From: CAVTLG01 sp963735495
GTDB taxonomy: Bacteria > Chloroflexota > Ktedonobacteria > Ktedonobacterales > Ktedonobacteraceae
Reading direction: 5' to 3'
DNA: 64,000 nt
Assembly: GCA_963735495.1 (NCBI GenBank)
Contig: CAVTLG010000002.1
Span: 930,001-994,000 of the forward strand
The position numbers and the translations under genes are program-made. Shown here piece by piece: positions 45,167 to 54,510 of this stretch (the first letter of the stretch is position 1; each line of letters opens with the position of its first letter). The notes beneath the pieces are model-generated. The model was not told the origin of the DNA. It did no database searches and saw nothing but the letters and a program-made list of their open reading frames with translations.

Positions 45167-47860
45167 CTACTCTCCAGCTTCAACCGGGACTTCTGCCCGG
45201 GGAAGATAGAAGCTGAAGGTCGATCCTTCATTGGGAACGCTGCATTCCAGCCATAGCTTACCACCCATGGCCTCGACAAAGCGACGGCAGATGTATAAGC
45301 CCAGTCCAGTACCGCGCACTGGCGTGGTAAGCGAACGTGGTGCGCGTACAAACTTCTCAAAGATCTTCAACTGATCCTCAGGCTGAATGCCTTCGCCTTT
45401 ATCCTGGACACGCACTAGCACTACGGGACGGTCCCCTTGCTCCAACAGTAAGGTCGGATCAGCCTGGTCCTCGGATAATAAGCTCTCGACCTTTGAGAGT
45501 GACATGTCAGTCGCGGATACATTGATGGGGCTTTCTGGTGGCGAATATTTTGCCGCGTTTTCCAGGAGATTCGTCAAAACCTGGCGTACACTAGATGCAT
45601 CGCCATAAATCCACTGTCTAGCGGAGATGTCCAACGTGACATGTTGCTCGTTGCTAAACGTCAGCATGTTTTGTGCGATCTCGGTAGCCAGCAGCAGGTG
45701 GACTGGTTCGATCAGCATCTTTTTGTCCACCATACCCATCTGGGCAGCCTCAGTCATATTCGCAACCAGATTATTGAGCTGCTGAGCTGCCACTGAGATC
45801 TTGGTGGTGAAACGCAAGATTTGTTGCGGATTCGCGCGTGCTCCTTGCCGCTTGAGTTGACTGGTGTAACCGCTGATAGCGGTCAATGGTGTGCGTAGTT
45901 CATGTGAGGCTGTCACCAGAAACTCGTCTTTGAGCTTATCCATTCTTTCTAACTCGGCATATGCCTCAGTTCTTTGCTCAAAAAGCTGTGCATTGCGCAC
46001 CGCACTGGCTGTCTGTGCGCAGATGGCGAGTAATGTACCAATATCCTGAGGGCTTAAAGCAAGATATTCGTTAGTGATCGGGACGGCGAGGAAGCCAATG
46101 AACTCTTTCTGATACGACATGGGTATCATGAGCATATAACGGATGTTGGTTTCACGCAGAAAAATCGCGCCGCCCTCATTGCATCTTTGTGCCAACTCTT
46201 CCAACATGGCTGGATTCAGGTAGAAGAAGCCTTCGTCTATTTTGTGCTCCAGAAATGTGTCCTGAAAAGGGAGACGGATCATGTTGATCAGTTGATCATG
46301 CTCGCCCTTTTTAGGCGGTTGTATGCTTGGCAAGCCGCTGCCATCATCGACCATGTGTACACTGGATAGGCCATAAAGAGCGAGCGCAATCAGTTCTTCC
46401 CGTGTCGCGGTTGGCTGAAAAAATACGCACATCTCAACCTTCACTAATGTGGCTACCGATTTAACCAGGTTATTGAGGAGTTCTGTCACATTGAGCACCG
46501 AGCTGATAGATTGTAGCGCGTTGTTGATAGCTGCGAGTTGAGCTTCGCGCTGGCGCGCCTCGTTTAAAAGATGATGGTCACGCTCAAGAATACGCCGATC
46601 CCGCTCGTAGAGCTTCGCATTTTCAATGCCCACCGTAACAATCTGCACCATGGTCTCCAGGACCTGTATCTCTTCTGGATGATATGCGTGCGGACGCATA
46701 CTGGTGAGACAGAGGGAGCCGATGACCCGATTAAACATCTTCATCGGCAGTAAGAGAAAAGACTCTGCCTGTTGCTGGTCGCCCCATGCTCCCGTGAGCA
46801 ATTCCTGATAATCATAGAACTTTTGCAAGTCCTGGGCTGGCGAAAAGTGCAGTGTGCGCTTCTCTTGCTGCGTAGCATTCCACCAGACAGGGCGTTCTTC
46901 TTTGCGCATAATGCGTGGTTGGTCAGCAAGCTCCTCAACACGTACTCCATCTCGTAGGGCGAAGACATCATAGATCCGCTCCTGATCGCGATCATAAAGC
47001 GTGAGCAGCATACTGGAGACATCGACGACGCGCGTGACAAACTGGTGCATGTTTTCCACCAGATCTGAGAGTTTGACGGAGGTAGGAAAGGTATTGCTGA
47101 TATCCTGTAACAGTTGCAAATACTCGCTTGTGCGGCGCTGCGTTCGTTGTAGCTTATCATTTTGCAAGTAGAGGGCAATGCGTTCGACATAGTCAATGGC
47201 CTCGGCGCGCTGCTTCTGAAAGCTATTGCCATTCGCGTTGAGCTGATACAGCACGATAATCCCTAGTATGTTGGTCTGTTGTGCATGGAGGCTATCGTTA
47301 TAGTCAGGCAACGCTTCACGAATAGGTACGGCCAGGTAAGAGAGCGGTACCATGTCGCTCTGCCAGGGAAACGCGCGGCCTGTCTGGAAGAGCGTAATGT
47401 AGTCTTCATGGCGCATCGCGTATGCCTCGTTTGTGTGCCAGGTGTAGCCAATCAGATCCTGGCTCATGGGATAGGTGGTACCAACGGCGAAGAGGTCGCT
47501 TTGCTGGGGTGTCACATCGACGAACTCTTCAGTCTGTGATAACGCCGCCCCCTTGCGTTCAGTTGGTGACGAGGTCGGGTGTGGATCATAAAAGAGCTTC
47601 ATCGTAGCGCGGCGACCAGATACTTTTCCGTTATCGGAACCTGGATTTATGGTAATGCCAGCGAAACGGGAGGTTTTCCCATTGAGCAAGCGTAAGTGAG
47701 CATGGATCTTCATCAGCCCGAGGCTCTCGTCATAGAGCGCAATACAACCGCCCTGGGCCGCAAACTGAGCCATCATCTGTTTCAAGAGATATTTAAGCAA
47801 AGCCAACGGATAGCCTTCATCGACGTTGGGTTCAGGGCCTCTCCAAATAGAGGTAGACAT
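45167..47860 (-). CDS. Cytoplasmic sensor histidine kinase with GAF domains
   Basis: An 897-residue protein without membrane segments. About three GAF domains (roughly 15-215, 250-420, 440-620) precede HisKA. The phosphoacceptor His is near 651 in DEFLVTASHELRTPLTAISGY. HATPase_c follows with NLLENAAKYSPPESPI (N box), VQDKGEGIQPED (G1) and GTGLGLYICRRFVEAMGGKLW (G2). The GAF domains should bind a small ligand or sense redox; no cysteine or haem motif stands out. ATG at 47860 follows GAGGAG. The single receiver protein is encoded directly downstream, completing a two-component pair. Confidence 0.95.
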   Translation of the reverse strand: MSTSIWRGPEPNVDEGYPLALLKYLLKQMMAQFAAQGGCIALYDESLGLMKIHAHLRLLNGKTSRFAGITINPGSDNGKVSGRRATMKLFYDPHPTSSPTERKGAALSQTEEFVDVTPQQSDLFAVGTTYPMSQDLIGYTWHTNEAYAMRHEDYITLFQTGRAFPWQSDMVPLSYLAVPIREALPDYNDSLHAQQTNILGIIVLYQLNANGNSFQKQRAEAIDYVERIALYLQNDKLQRTQRRTSEYLQLLQDISNTFPTSVKLSDLVENMHQFVTRVVDVSSMLLTLYDRDQERIYDVFALRDGVRVEELADQPRIMRKEERPVWWNATQQEKRTLHFSPAQDLQKFYDYQELLTGAWGDQQQAESFLLLPMKMFNRVIGSLCLTSMRPHAYHPEEIQVLETMVQIVTVGIENAKLYERDRRILERDHHLLNEARQREAQLAAINNALQSISSVLNVTELLNNLVKSVATLVKVEMCVFFQPTATREELIALALYGLSSVHMVDDGSGLPSIQPPKKGEHDQLINMIRLPFQDTFLEHKIDEGFFYLNPAMLEELAQRCNEGGAIFLRETNIRYMLMIPMSYQKEFIGFLAVPITNEYLALSPQDIGTLLAICAQTASAVRNAQLFEQRTEAYAELERMDKLKDEFLVTASHELRTPLTAISGYTSQLKRQGARANPQQILRFTTKISVAAQQLNNLVANMTEAAQMGMVDKKMLIEPVHLLLATEIAQNMLTFSNEQHVTLDISARQWIYGDASSVRQVLTNLLENAAKYSPPESPINVSATDMSLSKVESLLSEDQADPTLLLEQGDRPVVLVRVQDKGEGIQPEDQLKIFEKFVRAPRSLTTPVRGTGLGLYICRRFVEAMGGKLWLECSVPNEGSTFSFYLPRAEVPVEAGE

Positions 47861-48047
47861 CCACAACTCCTCAGTTTTCTAGCCACGAGCACAAAAAGCT
47901 GATAGCGGGCACAGCACAAACCACTTTGATGTACTCTAGCATATCATACGTCTGAACTATAATCAACATGAGACGTAGAATAACGCTATTGATGGGAAAC
48001 TGACGAATGACCATAAATGTATGTCAGCATACTCCATTGTATGTATG

Positions 48048-48084
48048 AGCCTGCCAGGCCGCTACTTGCGAAGCCTGGCAGGTT
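48048..48084. terminator. Hairpin between histidine kinase and upstream region
   Basis: AGCCTGCCAGGC pairs with GCCTGGCAGGTT over a 13-base loop; ATCTTTTTTATG follows 12 bases later on the plus strand. No gene is obvious on either side that needs it. Confidence 0.5.
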
Positions 48085-48596
48085 ACAATGATCATCTTTT
48101 TTATGTTATGTCATAAGTTTGCCCTTGTGTGCAACTGGTAAAAAATCACGGCTGTTGGGTGTGACGAATAGAGGCGTATGAGGAACGATTTCGCCTTGTG
48201 AATATCTGACGCTACATCTGCTATCATAGAGCCTGGTGCCAGCGCTATTCTGATCACCAACTGGCATTCCGTCAGATAAGCGTCCAGGATCGTTGCGATC
48301 TCCACTTCGTAGCCCTGCGCCTGCAAAAAAGGAGCGAAGTCGGCGAAATGTCGCACGAGGCAGAACGCACCCGTTACAGTGTACACCCCAACGTGAAACC
48401 GGGCGTTCTGGCAAAGCAGATGTGGCTCGTTTCACGTTGGAATGTACACGCAGGCCTCGCGCTTTGCCGCTTTAGCTCCTGTTGATCGCGCTAGCTAAGA
48501 AGACTCGCGCCAATAACCTGACCAACTTTTGCCACCATCTGCTTGTACCGTGTGGCACGCGAGCGTTCCACCAGTCAGGTTATAGACGTGAGAGCC
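48085..48596. other. Gene-poor stretch with a long inverted repeat
   Basis: No convincing gene. A dyad at 48379-48449 pairs GTGTAC..CAACGTGAAAC with GTTTCACGTTG..GTACAC around a 29-base centre. Its arms contain a parS-like half (GTTTCACGT) but not the full palindrome. Overlapping minus-strand frames of 91 and 109 residues (48106-48435) share the same DNA and lack clear ribosome sites; they may be decayed remnants. Confidence 0.45.
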
Positions 48597-49676
48597 CTAA
48601 TCGAGGGGGACAATCGCAATCTCGGGGAATAGATCAGAAACTATACTAGTCTCGGCAGCGGCGGCAGCCACTGTTCCTGATGCCATCTCAACTCCCGTAG
48701 CCTCTGCTGCTAACGCACCTCCCGCAGCTGCGGTTGCTGCTCTGGAGGCAATAAGCCAGCCACTGATACTTGCACCAGAGACGATGAGACAGCCTGTTCC
48801 TATTGCGGCCATAATACCACCGACAATAGCCCAGGTAGTAGAGTTATTTCCGCATTTACCATGACCACAGACAGAGGTAATGACACCTCCTCCAACTGTC
48901 AGTAAGAAACCCGCAGCAGCCAGAAGAACAACGCTCGCGGGGAGGGCCCATACGAAGCCAGGATGTGTAGGCTGTTGAAAAGAAAGCGGCTGAAAGCGTG
49001 AACTTGCCATGGCAAATGTGCCGTTTCCAGTATCCGACTGTGCTTGATAAACATCTTCTGCATCTATATAATTCTGCTCCTCCTGTGTAGTCAGGTTGGC
49101 CATATTGTGGAACATCTCAGGTCCTAATGTCGAATCTCCAGTGCTGAGATCAACATTACCTGTCTGACCCTCATTAGTATCAATCTCCCACGCCGGGTTC
49201 CCTGCTGTGTCGGTATCCGCCATAGCGCCCTGACCGAATACTGATCGGTAGTCATTCGGACCGGTCTCTGGAATGGCCTCGGTGCTACTCCCACTCAGAA
49301 GACTTGCGATCCCAGGAATTGTTGAGGTGGTGTTTACCGTATAGGAGGTCACTCCACTTGTTGGGTCGTTATTTACTATGACATTAGTGTTAACCGTGCC
49401 CAGATCAGTAGAGCCTTCCTGTACATCCCAGGTGCCTGAGTTAAGGTTTCCTAAGTTTTTGTTTTCAAGGGCAGAATACGCGCCCCCCTCGTACTTCCAG
49501 CTGTAGGCAGAACCGCTACCTACGTCTTCCGCGAACGAAGCGGGCATGTTTGTGATCTCATCAGCATGGGCTCCGACAAGTTGCGACAAGGTCGACGCGC
49601 CACCCGCCACGAGTGCGATCAAGATGACAAGCATCATGCTTAGCTTGCCTATGCTTTTAGGCCTGGTTAGTTGCAT
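48597..49676 (-). CDS. Exported membrane protein of unknown function
   Basis: A 359-residue protein. The signal peptide KLSMMLVILIALVAGGASTLSQLVGAHA is followed by an Asn/Thr/Ser-rich extracellular part of about 220 residues. Two membrane helices come next (WALPASVVLLAAAGFLLTVGG and WAIVGGIMAAIGTGCLIVSG), then an Ala-rich end. A CGHGKCG loop between the helices could bind metal or form a disulfide. ATG at 49676 follows AAGGAG; a longer frame to 49889 would put the signal peptide internally. No family recognised. The gap 49677-50162 otherwise holds only a small ORF. Confidence 0.72.
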   Translation of the reverse strand: MQLTRPKSIGKLSMMLVILIALVAGGASTLSQLVGAHADEITNMPASFAEDVGSGSAYSWKYEGGAYSALENKNLGNLNSGTWDVQEGSTDLGTVNTNVIVNNDPTSGVTSYTVNTTSTIPGIASLLSGSSTEAIPETGPNDYRSVFGQGAMADTDTAGNPAWEIDTNEGQTGNVDLSTGDSTLGPEMFHNMANLTTQEEQNYIDAEDVYQAQSDTGNGTFAMASSRFQPLSFQQPTHPGFVWALPASVVLLAAAGFLLTVGGGVITSVCGHGKCGNNSTTWAIVGGIMAAIGTGCLIVSGASISGWLIASRAATAAAGGALAAEATGVEMASGTVAAAAAETSIVSDLFPEIAIVPLD

Positions 49677-49889
49677 ACATGTTCTCCTTCTTCGAGCATT
49701 TTTTGCCTTAAAAATGCAGAAAAATCTGCAATACAAGCCTGGCACAAAATGAAGTATGTGCACTACACTGCTTGTATAGGCTAAGTATAGAGAAGGAACC
49801 TGAGTGCCATAACCCCATCGCCTGGACAATTTGTACCCATCTTCTGACATGACCGTTTTGGACATACAATAGTAAGGAACTGTTCCCAA

Positions 49890-50048
49890 ATGTCAACAAA
49901 ATCGGTTATCGGTCCAGGGCAATCGCATCTAATTAACCCCATCGAGAACGCGCAAAAGATACTGGTTGTCCCAGTCAGCTTTGAGGCGCTTGGCATGGAT
50001 GCCAACACGGGAAGAATGTTCCTGGCGCAACAAATTCAAGCTGAATAA
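49890..50048 (+). CDS. Possible 52-residue protein
   Basis: ATG at 49890 opens a 52-codon frame: a polar start, then ENAQKILVVPVSFEALGMDA and GRMFLAQQIQAE. AAGGAAC lies about 12 bases upstream, a weak ribosome site. It is divergent from the exported membrane protein. It has sensible amino-acid composition but no family I recognise; it could also be a gene fragment. Confidence 0.3.
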   Translation: MSTKSVIGPGQSHLINPIENAQKILVVPVSFEALGMDANTGRMFLAQQIQAE

Positions 50049-50162
50049 TCTGATGTTGCAATAAACCTATGAATGCACTACAGTATGGAGAGGTTATTCC
50101 CTATCCTCAGCTGTCTGATGCTGCGGACAGACATTCTCGCAAGAAAGCCGGTGACATTTACT

Positions 50163-50699
50163 ATGAGTTCACGCAATACTACCGCCCAGGAGCAGGTACG
50201 CCGTCGAGCTAGTTGGCCCGGCCCTCTCCTTATCTTGTTGCTTGCTGCGCTGATCACCTTTGTCGTCCTGGTCAGGAGCAAGCGGATTCCCTACAACCAG
50301 CGCGAGATCAATAAGCGTTATGTAAACCCGTTAATGTTGAAGTTTGCCGGGAGTCGTTACTTTCCACAGGCCGTTGTTTACCATACTGGACGCAAATCGG
50401 GGAACACCTACGCGACGCCCATTACGGTACAGCCGGTTTCCGCTGGTTTTATTGTCGCGCTACCCTATGGCGCTAATGTTGACTGGTGCCGTAACATCCT
50501 CGCCGCTGGTCACTGTAGCCTGCAGTGGCATGGGAGCACCTATGATATTGTAAAAGCAGAGTTGATCGATGCTGATACAGCCATCGCAGAGCTGCCACCG
50601 ATGCAACAGAATGTGTTTCGCTTGCTAAATGTTGAGTATGCTCTCAAATTATACAACTCTACCGCTGTTCCAGCACAAGAGTCATCTACTGTAGTATAG
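50163..50699 (+). CDS. Nitroreductase / deazaflavin-dependent oxidoreductase family (Ddn-like)
   Basis: A 178-residue protein. One N-terminal membrane helix (WPGPLLILLLAALITFVVLV) is followed by a split-barrel domain. That domain has VVYHTGRKSGNTYATPITVQPVSAGFIVALPYGANVDWCRNILAAGHCSLQWHG, the signature of PF04075 proteins related to mycobacterial Ddn, which use F420H2. Members reduce quinones or nitroaromatics at the membrane. ATG at 50163 has only a weak GGTGAC upstream; a start at 50073 would add a leader of odd composition. Cofactor use is inferred from family. Confidence 0.88.
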   Translation: MSSRNTTAQEQVRRRASWPGPLLILLLAALITFVVLVRSKRIPYNQREINKRYVNPLMLKFAGSRYFPQAVVYHTGRKSGNTYATPITVQPVSAGFIVALPYGANVDWCRNILAAGHCSLQWHGSTYDIVKAELIDADTAIAELPPMQQNVFRLLNVEYALKLYNSTAVPAQESSTVV

Positions 50700-50781
50700 C
50701 GGTAATCAGTGCTGTTTCCAGAAGTATGTGTTGCGTGCCAGATACAAAGTTGATCTTGATCGCAGGTATATCTGGTTTCGT

Positions 50782-50841
50782 CAGGAAATATCCTGGCGCA
50801 TTTTGTGACACATTATGTCCTTATGCACCAGGGTATTTCCT
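50782..50841. terminator. Long hairpin between convergent genes
   Basis: CAGGAAATATCCTGGCGCAT and ATGCACCAGGGTATTTCCTG are complementary arms with three mismatches and a 20-base loop. It lies between the Ddn-like gene (plus) and the 50944 gene (minus) and could terminate both. Confidence 0.6.
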
Positions 50842-50943
50842 GCATGTTTTTATGGGGCGATACTTGTTTCCGATGGTTCTATATCTTCTTCGACCTTCTG
50901 CTCTACTAATGGTTGTGTCTGACTGTTGCTAATCGTAGCGATT

Positions 50944-52821
50944 TCATGCTCGAAAGATACGGCGTACGATAGCGACAGTGCTGGCATAGGTTGAATCCAT
51001 CCCAAAGTATGAGAGACTGCCGGCTCCCAGATTTTTGCCGCGTGTATAAGGTGTATCCGACGCATAATGTAAGATGCCCAACTCATAAGGCAGGCGAGCG
51101 AAGTTGATATTTTCACCTTCTGGATAGCGTGTCAGATACTGGTCCTCATAGACGGCGTTGAGGTAGGGTCCGCTCTCCATCTCGACGACGGTATAGTTGG
51201 CCTGGTAGTAGAAGTCCAGGTACTGGCGATTTTGCAGGTAGGTGCCCTTAGATGAGACGGCTTTCTGGTTATCCAGTACCGATCCGTAGATTAAGTATGG
51301 TTGTACATCATGGACCCGAAACGCGTTATCTAACCAAAAGACATTCTGGCTATGTTCGTCCATCACGACATTGGAGATCATCACATCACCGATGCTGCCA
51401 TTGAGCGTAGCTGCCTTGCCCAGGATGTAGATACCACGAATCTGCGCGAGATTTTCCATCATTTCGCGCATCATATGATATGCGGCCATACCCAGCGGAT
51501 AATCGATATTCAGGATAATGGCGTTGCCCTTGGACAGAAGATCCAGGTGTGGCATGCGACAGCGTGGATCAATCTCCGTTGGATGTAGTTTTGCCAGTTC
51601 ACAGATTTGCGCGTCGATTTCTAGGCCGTGACGTGCTCCAACATGCCAGATACCACGTCTCTGAGACTCCTGTAAACGGCTACGACTTGCCTCCTTGCCT
51701 TCTGGTGTACGTGCCCACTCGCGCGCCACAAAGTAGAGGAAGTTCTGCCAGTTGCCCGGTACCCGGCCCTCGCGCAATTTACGATACTCGGTTGCCAGGT
51801 AGGGATCACTACTGCTCTGCGCGAATTGTATGAGTTCATGCTCATGGTTGAGTACGAAACCCGAGAGCAGATTGACCAGGCTGTGCGTGTTGCTGGAAAC
51901 AAAGTAGGTCGGACGATTACTCAGGTTAAGCTCGTCGAGCAGATTTTTGACCGGTACCCACCACTTACGGGTTGCCTTGACATAACCTACATGAGATCCA
52001 CCCAGCATGCGCATATTAAAGCTTTTGTGGCCCATACCTATTTCATGGAGCTTCGACCACAGTTTATCACCCCAGATGACCTCCAGGCGCTGCCAATCGT
52101 CAGGCGCGATACGCAGGCGATGGCGCAGGACTTTGCTGATTTCGGCAAAGACCGGCGAGGAGCGATCCATGGGTGTCTCTAACAACTGCATCGTAGTCGG
52201 GTCCTGGTTGAGCAGGTAATATATTTTGTTCCATTCGATCTGGAAGGCTACCAGGATGGGCACGATATCGTCGATATCGCTTACACTGGCGACGTAAACG
52301 GCCAGTGTTTCTTTGCCATTATAGAACCACTTGCGGCGACGAGCTGAAGCCGTGACGCTTTCCCAGCTATCAACGTGGAAGCCATTTTGTAGAAAGACCT
52401 CTTCTGACTGGCCCAGCAAGATCAGGTTACAGTGGATTGCTGCGGCAGGCAACCTCAGCACGCTATAGATAAACGCAGACATGTCAGGATAGCTTTTGCG
52501 TGCGTCAGGGTGCAGGCTGGAATCGATATTGTAATGCGCTTGTACCAGCGCCTTCAGGCTCACTTCGCCAGAGCTACGTAATAACGTATTGTATGTGCGG
52601 ATGTACAGTTCAACATCTCGCTTTCCCGCCTCATGGTATTTTTCGCCATGTTCTAGTGACGGTGTAATGGCGGTCTTTTCGGCCAGTTCAGGATTGAGCA
52701 GCTCGTCATCAACCTCTGGCGATGGTCGCCGCAGAGCTTCCTGACGTTCTGTCGCGTTGGGCTGCTCATTATTATTGTACTGGTTGTCGAATGGGTTGTT
52801 GTTTTTGTGTTTGCGTGGCAT
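50944..52821 (-). CDS. Nucleoside-phosphorylase-like protein with a long N-terminal region (DUF6909-like)
   Basis: A 625-residue cytosolic protein. The first ~60 residues are Asn/Pro-rich and disordered-looking. Residues ~60-380 form a helical region of unknown family. The C-terminal ~230 residues contain IRGIYILGKAATLNGSIGDVMISNVV and YTVVEMESGPYLNAVYE, which resemble the phosphate/base-binding and EMES motifs of purine nucleoside phosphorylases and AMP nucleosidase. I recall similar proteins grouped as DUF6909. A nucleotide-cleaving role is inference. ATG at 52821 has GAGGG upstream. It precedes no cotranscribed gene; the methylase ends 134 bases upstream on the same strand. Confidence 0.7.
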   Translation of the reverse strand: MPRKHKNNNPFDNQYNNNEQPNATERQEALRRPSPEVDDELLNPELAEKTAITPSLEHGEKYHEAGKRDVELYIRTYNTLLRSSGEVSLKALVQAHYNIDSSLHPDARKSYPDMSAFIYSVLRLPAAAIHCNLILLGQSEEVFLQNGFHVDSWESVTASARRRKWFYNGKETLAVYVASVSDIDDIVPILVAFQIEWNKIYYLLNQDPTTMQLLETPMDRSSPVFAEISKVLRHRLRIAPDDWQRLEVIWGDKLWSKLHEIGMGHKSFNMRMLGGSHVGYVKATRKWWVPVKNLLDELNLSNRPTYFVSSNTHSLVNLLSGFVLNHEHELIQFAQSSSDPYLATEYRKLREGRVPGNWQNFLYFVAREWARTPEGKEASRSRLQESQRRGIWHVGARHGLEIDAQICELAKLHPTEIDPRCRMPHLDLLSKGNAIILNIDYPLGMAAYHMMREMMENLAQIRGIYILGKAATLNGSIGDVMISNVVMDEHSQNVFWLDNAFRVHDVQPYLIYGSVLDNQKAVSSKGTYLQNRQYLDFYYQANYTVVEMESGPYLNAVYEDQYLTRYPEGENINFARLPYELGILHYASDTPYTRGKNLGAGSLSYFGMDSTYASTVAIVRRIFRA

Positions 52822-52954
52822 AGTAGACCCTCTTTTCGAGGTAGGCGTTTGCATTCGCTTGCTATTTTCTGTCTATTATAACCCATAGTTCAATTTTTTA
52901 GAAATATGCGAGTTAATTTTCCTCGGGCCATTTAAGCAGCTTGTTTGCTGTAGA

Positions 52955-54214
52955 TTAACAAAAATCACGGCCTATTTGCTGCTCTGCGAGCGTCTGCATC
53001 GGAAAATTGGTGATGATCAGGTGCTCGGACTCCCGCTTGTTGCGATCCTGAAAGCTCACGAGATATTTTTTATCAAAGGCTTGAATATGCAATCCTTTTT
53101 TACTATAGAGCTTGTAGATCATCGGTGTATTTTTGATCACAAGCATGAATTTTGCCTGGCAGTGGTGTAGCAGGTAATAGGCCAGGCGTTCCTGATCCTG
53201 CCGACTAAAGGCGTTCTGCGTATATGTGCTAAATTCGCTATCGTAGGGAGGATCAAGAAAGATAAAATCGTGCTCCCCAGGCGCATGTTTGTGCAGAAAT
53301 GCTTCAAAGTCCAGATTTTCTATCGTGGCAGCTGCAAGATGTTGCTGCACCTGTGTCGACTGCAGGTAGGCAATCTTGCGCGCTAGATCTTTTCTGTTAT
53401 AAGAAATGCCTCCATAGGGAACATTGAATTCGCCTCGATTGTTATAGCGAAACATTGCGGCGTAAGCGTTCTCGCGCACAAAGAAGAAGATGGCCGTGGC
53501 AGATCCCGCAGGAATACCATACGCGCTAATCTTGTTATAGAGATGTCTAAAGTACATATAATATGCACTTTTCAGTGCACTTTCCATATTGGCTACGATA
53601 TCACGTTCAACTAGCAGCCCTTTTTTGCTTTCTAGCTGCTTCATACGCGTCATTTTATGCGTGAGGTTGCGCTCTATTTCCCAATAAAAATGCTCAAAAT
53701 ATGCAGCAAAAGGCTCTGCCAGCATCGACCCAAATTCTGCCTGGTGAGTATCAACAAAGGTCGCGACGCTTTCTTTGAGCGGCGGCATTGCTTCCTTATT
53801 TCTTGCGTAAGCTTTATACATGGTGGCGAGATCTACAGCATAAATATCTACAAACTGGCTTATACGTTGCCATTGCCGAAGAATAGTATGCAGCGTCTGG
53901 AAGAACTCGCTGTTGTTTTCAGCAACCATCCTATATAGATGGATAAGTTCAGAAGATTTGTCATTGATGCATTTTTTTTCTGCTTGCACTGAGAAGAAGA
54001 CCGCTCCTCCGCCAACGAAAGGCTCATAATAGTGCTGAAAAGGTGGCAATAGAGGCAGAATATGCCTTAACTCCTGCTCTTTACCTCCAGCCCATTTTAA
54101 AATAGATGGTGATCTTACCAGCGGAATATGCCATGCTGTAGTGATAGTTTGTGTTCCCTGAATAGCTTTGAGCAAATTCTCTTCCGCCGCATGCTCCGAA
54201 AATGTATCTGCCAT
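52955..54214 (-). CDS. DNA adenine N6-methyltransferase (Dam/D12 class)
   Basis: A 419-residue class D12 methylase (PF02086). SILKWAGGKEQELRHILPLLPP is the AdoMet-binding and DNA-contact start, YYEPFVGGGAVFFSVQ the FxGxG motif, and FIFLDPPYDSEF the catalytic DPPY. It is longer than Dam (~280) because of a helical insert of ~130 residues after the AdoMet motif. The target sequence is unknown. No restriction endonuclease is recognisable beside it, so it is an orphan methylase or part of an unrecognised system with its neighbours. ATG at 54214 follows GGAGG. Confidence 0.93.
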   Translation of the reverse strand: MADTFSEHAAEENLLKAIQGTQTITTAWHIPLVRSPSILKWAGGKEQELRHILPLLPPFQHYYEPFVGGGAVFFSVQAEKKCINDKSSELIHLYRMVAENNSEFFQTLHTILRQWQRISQFVDIYAVDLATMYKAYARNKEAMPPLKESVATFVDTHQAEFGSMLAEPFAAYFEHFYWEIERNLTHKMTRMKQLESKKGLLVERDIVANMESALKSAYYMYFRHLYNKISAYGIPAGSATAIFFFVRENAYAAMFRYNNRGEFNVPYGGISYNRKDLARKIAYLQSTQVQQHLAAATIENLDFEAFLHKHAPGEHDFIFLDPPYDSEFSTYTQNAFSRQDQERLAYYLLHHCQAKFMLVIKNTPMIYKLYSKKGLHIQAFDKKYLVSFQDRNKRESEHLIITNFPMQTLAEQQIGRDFC

Positions 54215-54440
54215 ATAGTATGCCTCCACACCTTTACATCCTAACCTTTGCAGAGATGCCTTTAGTATTTCATCAAAAATTGCCTTAAAAATACGTACTC
54301 TATAGGAAAGATCGTATCAATCCAAAATGTTGCTCCTGACTAGAGCTTTTCTAGCTCCGATTTTCTAGCTCCCGCTTTTTTAGGACGCACTTTTTAAAGA
54401 AAAATCGTCACCAAATATGCGCATTTTAGAGTACACTATG

Positions 54441-54509
54441 GGTAGGAGGTATTACTAAATTGTCAGGTGTCCCCATGCCTGACATTTCCCCCTGGTAATA
54501 CCTCCTACC
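54441..54509 (-). terminator. Nested hairpin downstream of the TcmP-like gene
   Basis: GGTAGGAGGTATTAC and GTAATACCTCCTACC form outer arms, with TGTCAGG/CCTGACA as an inner stem. It touches the stop of the gene at 54511. The 15-base perfect termini would also suit a very small MITE. The rest of 54215-54440 has no gene. Confidence 0.65.
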
Positions 54510-54510
54510 T

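Noticed and set aside
48106..48435. Two overlapping minus-strand ORFs of 91 and 109 residues
   Set aside because: They compete for the same DNA, lack good ribosome sites and show no family pattern; kept only as a note on a gene-poor stretch.
48379..48449. parS site within the dyad
   Set aside because: The two GTTTCACGT halves are 29 bases apart rather than forming one 16-bp palindrome.
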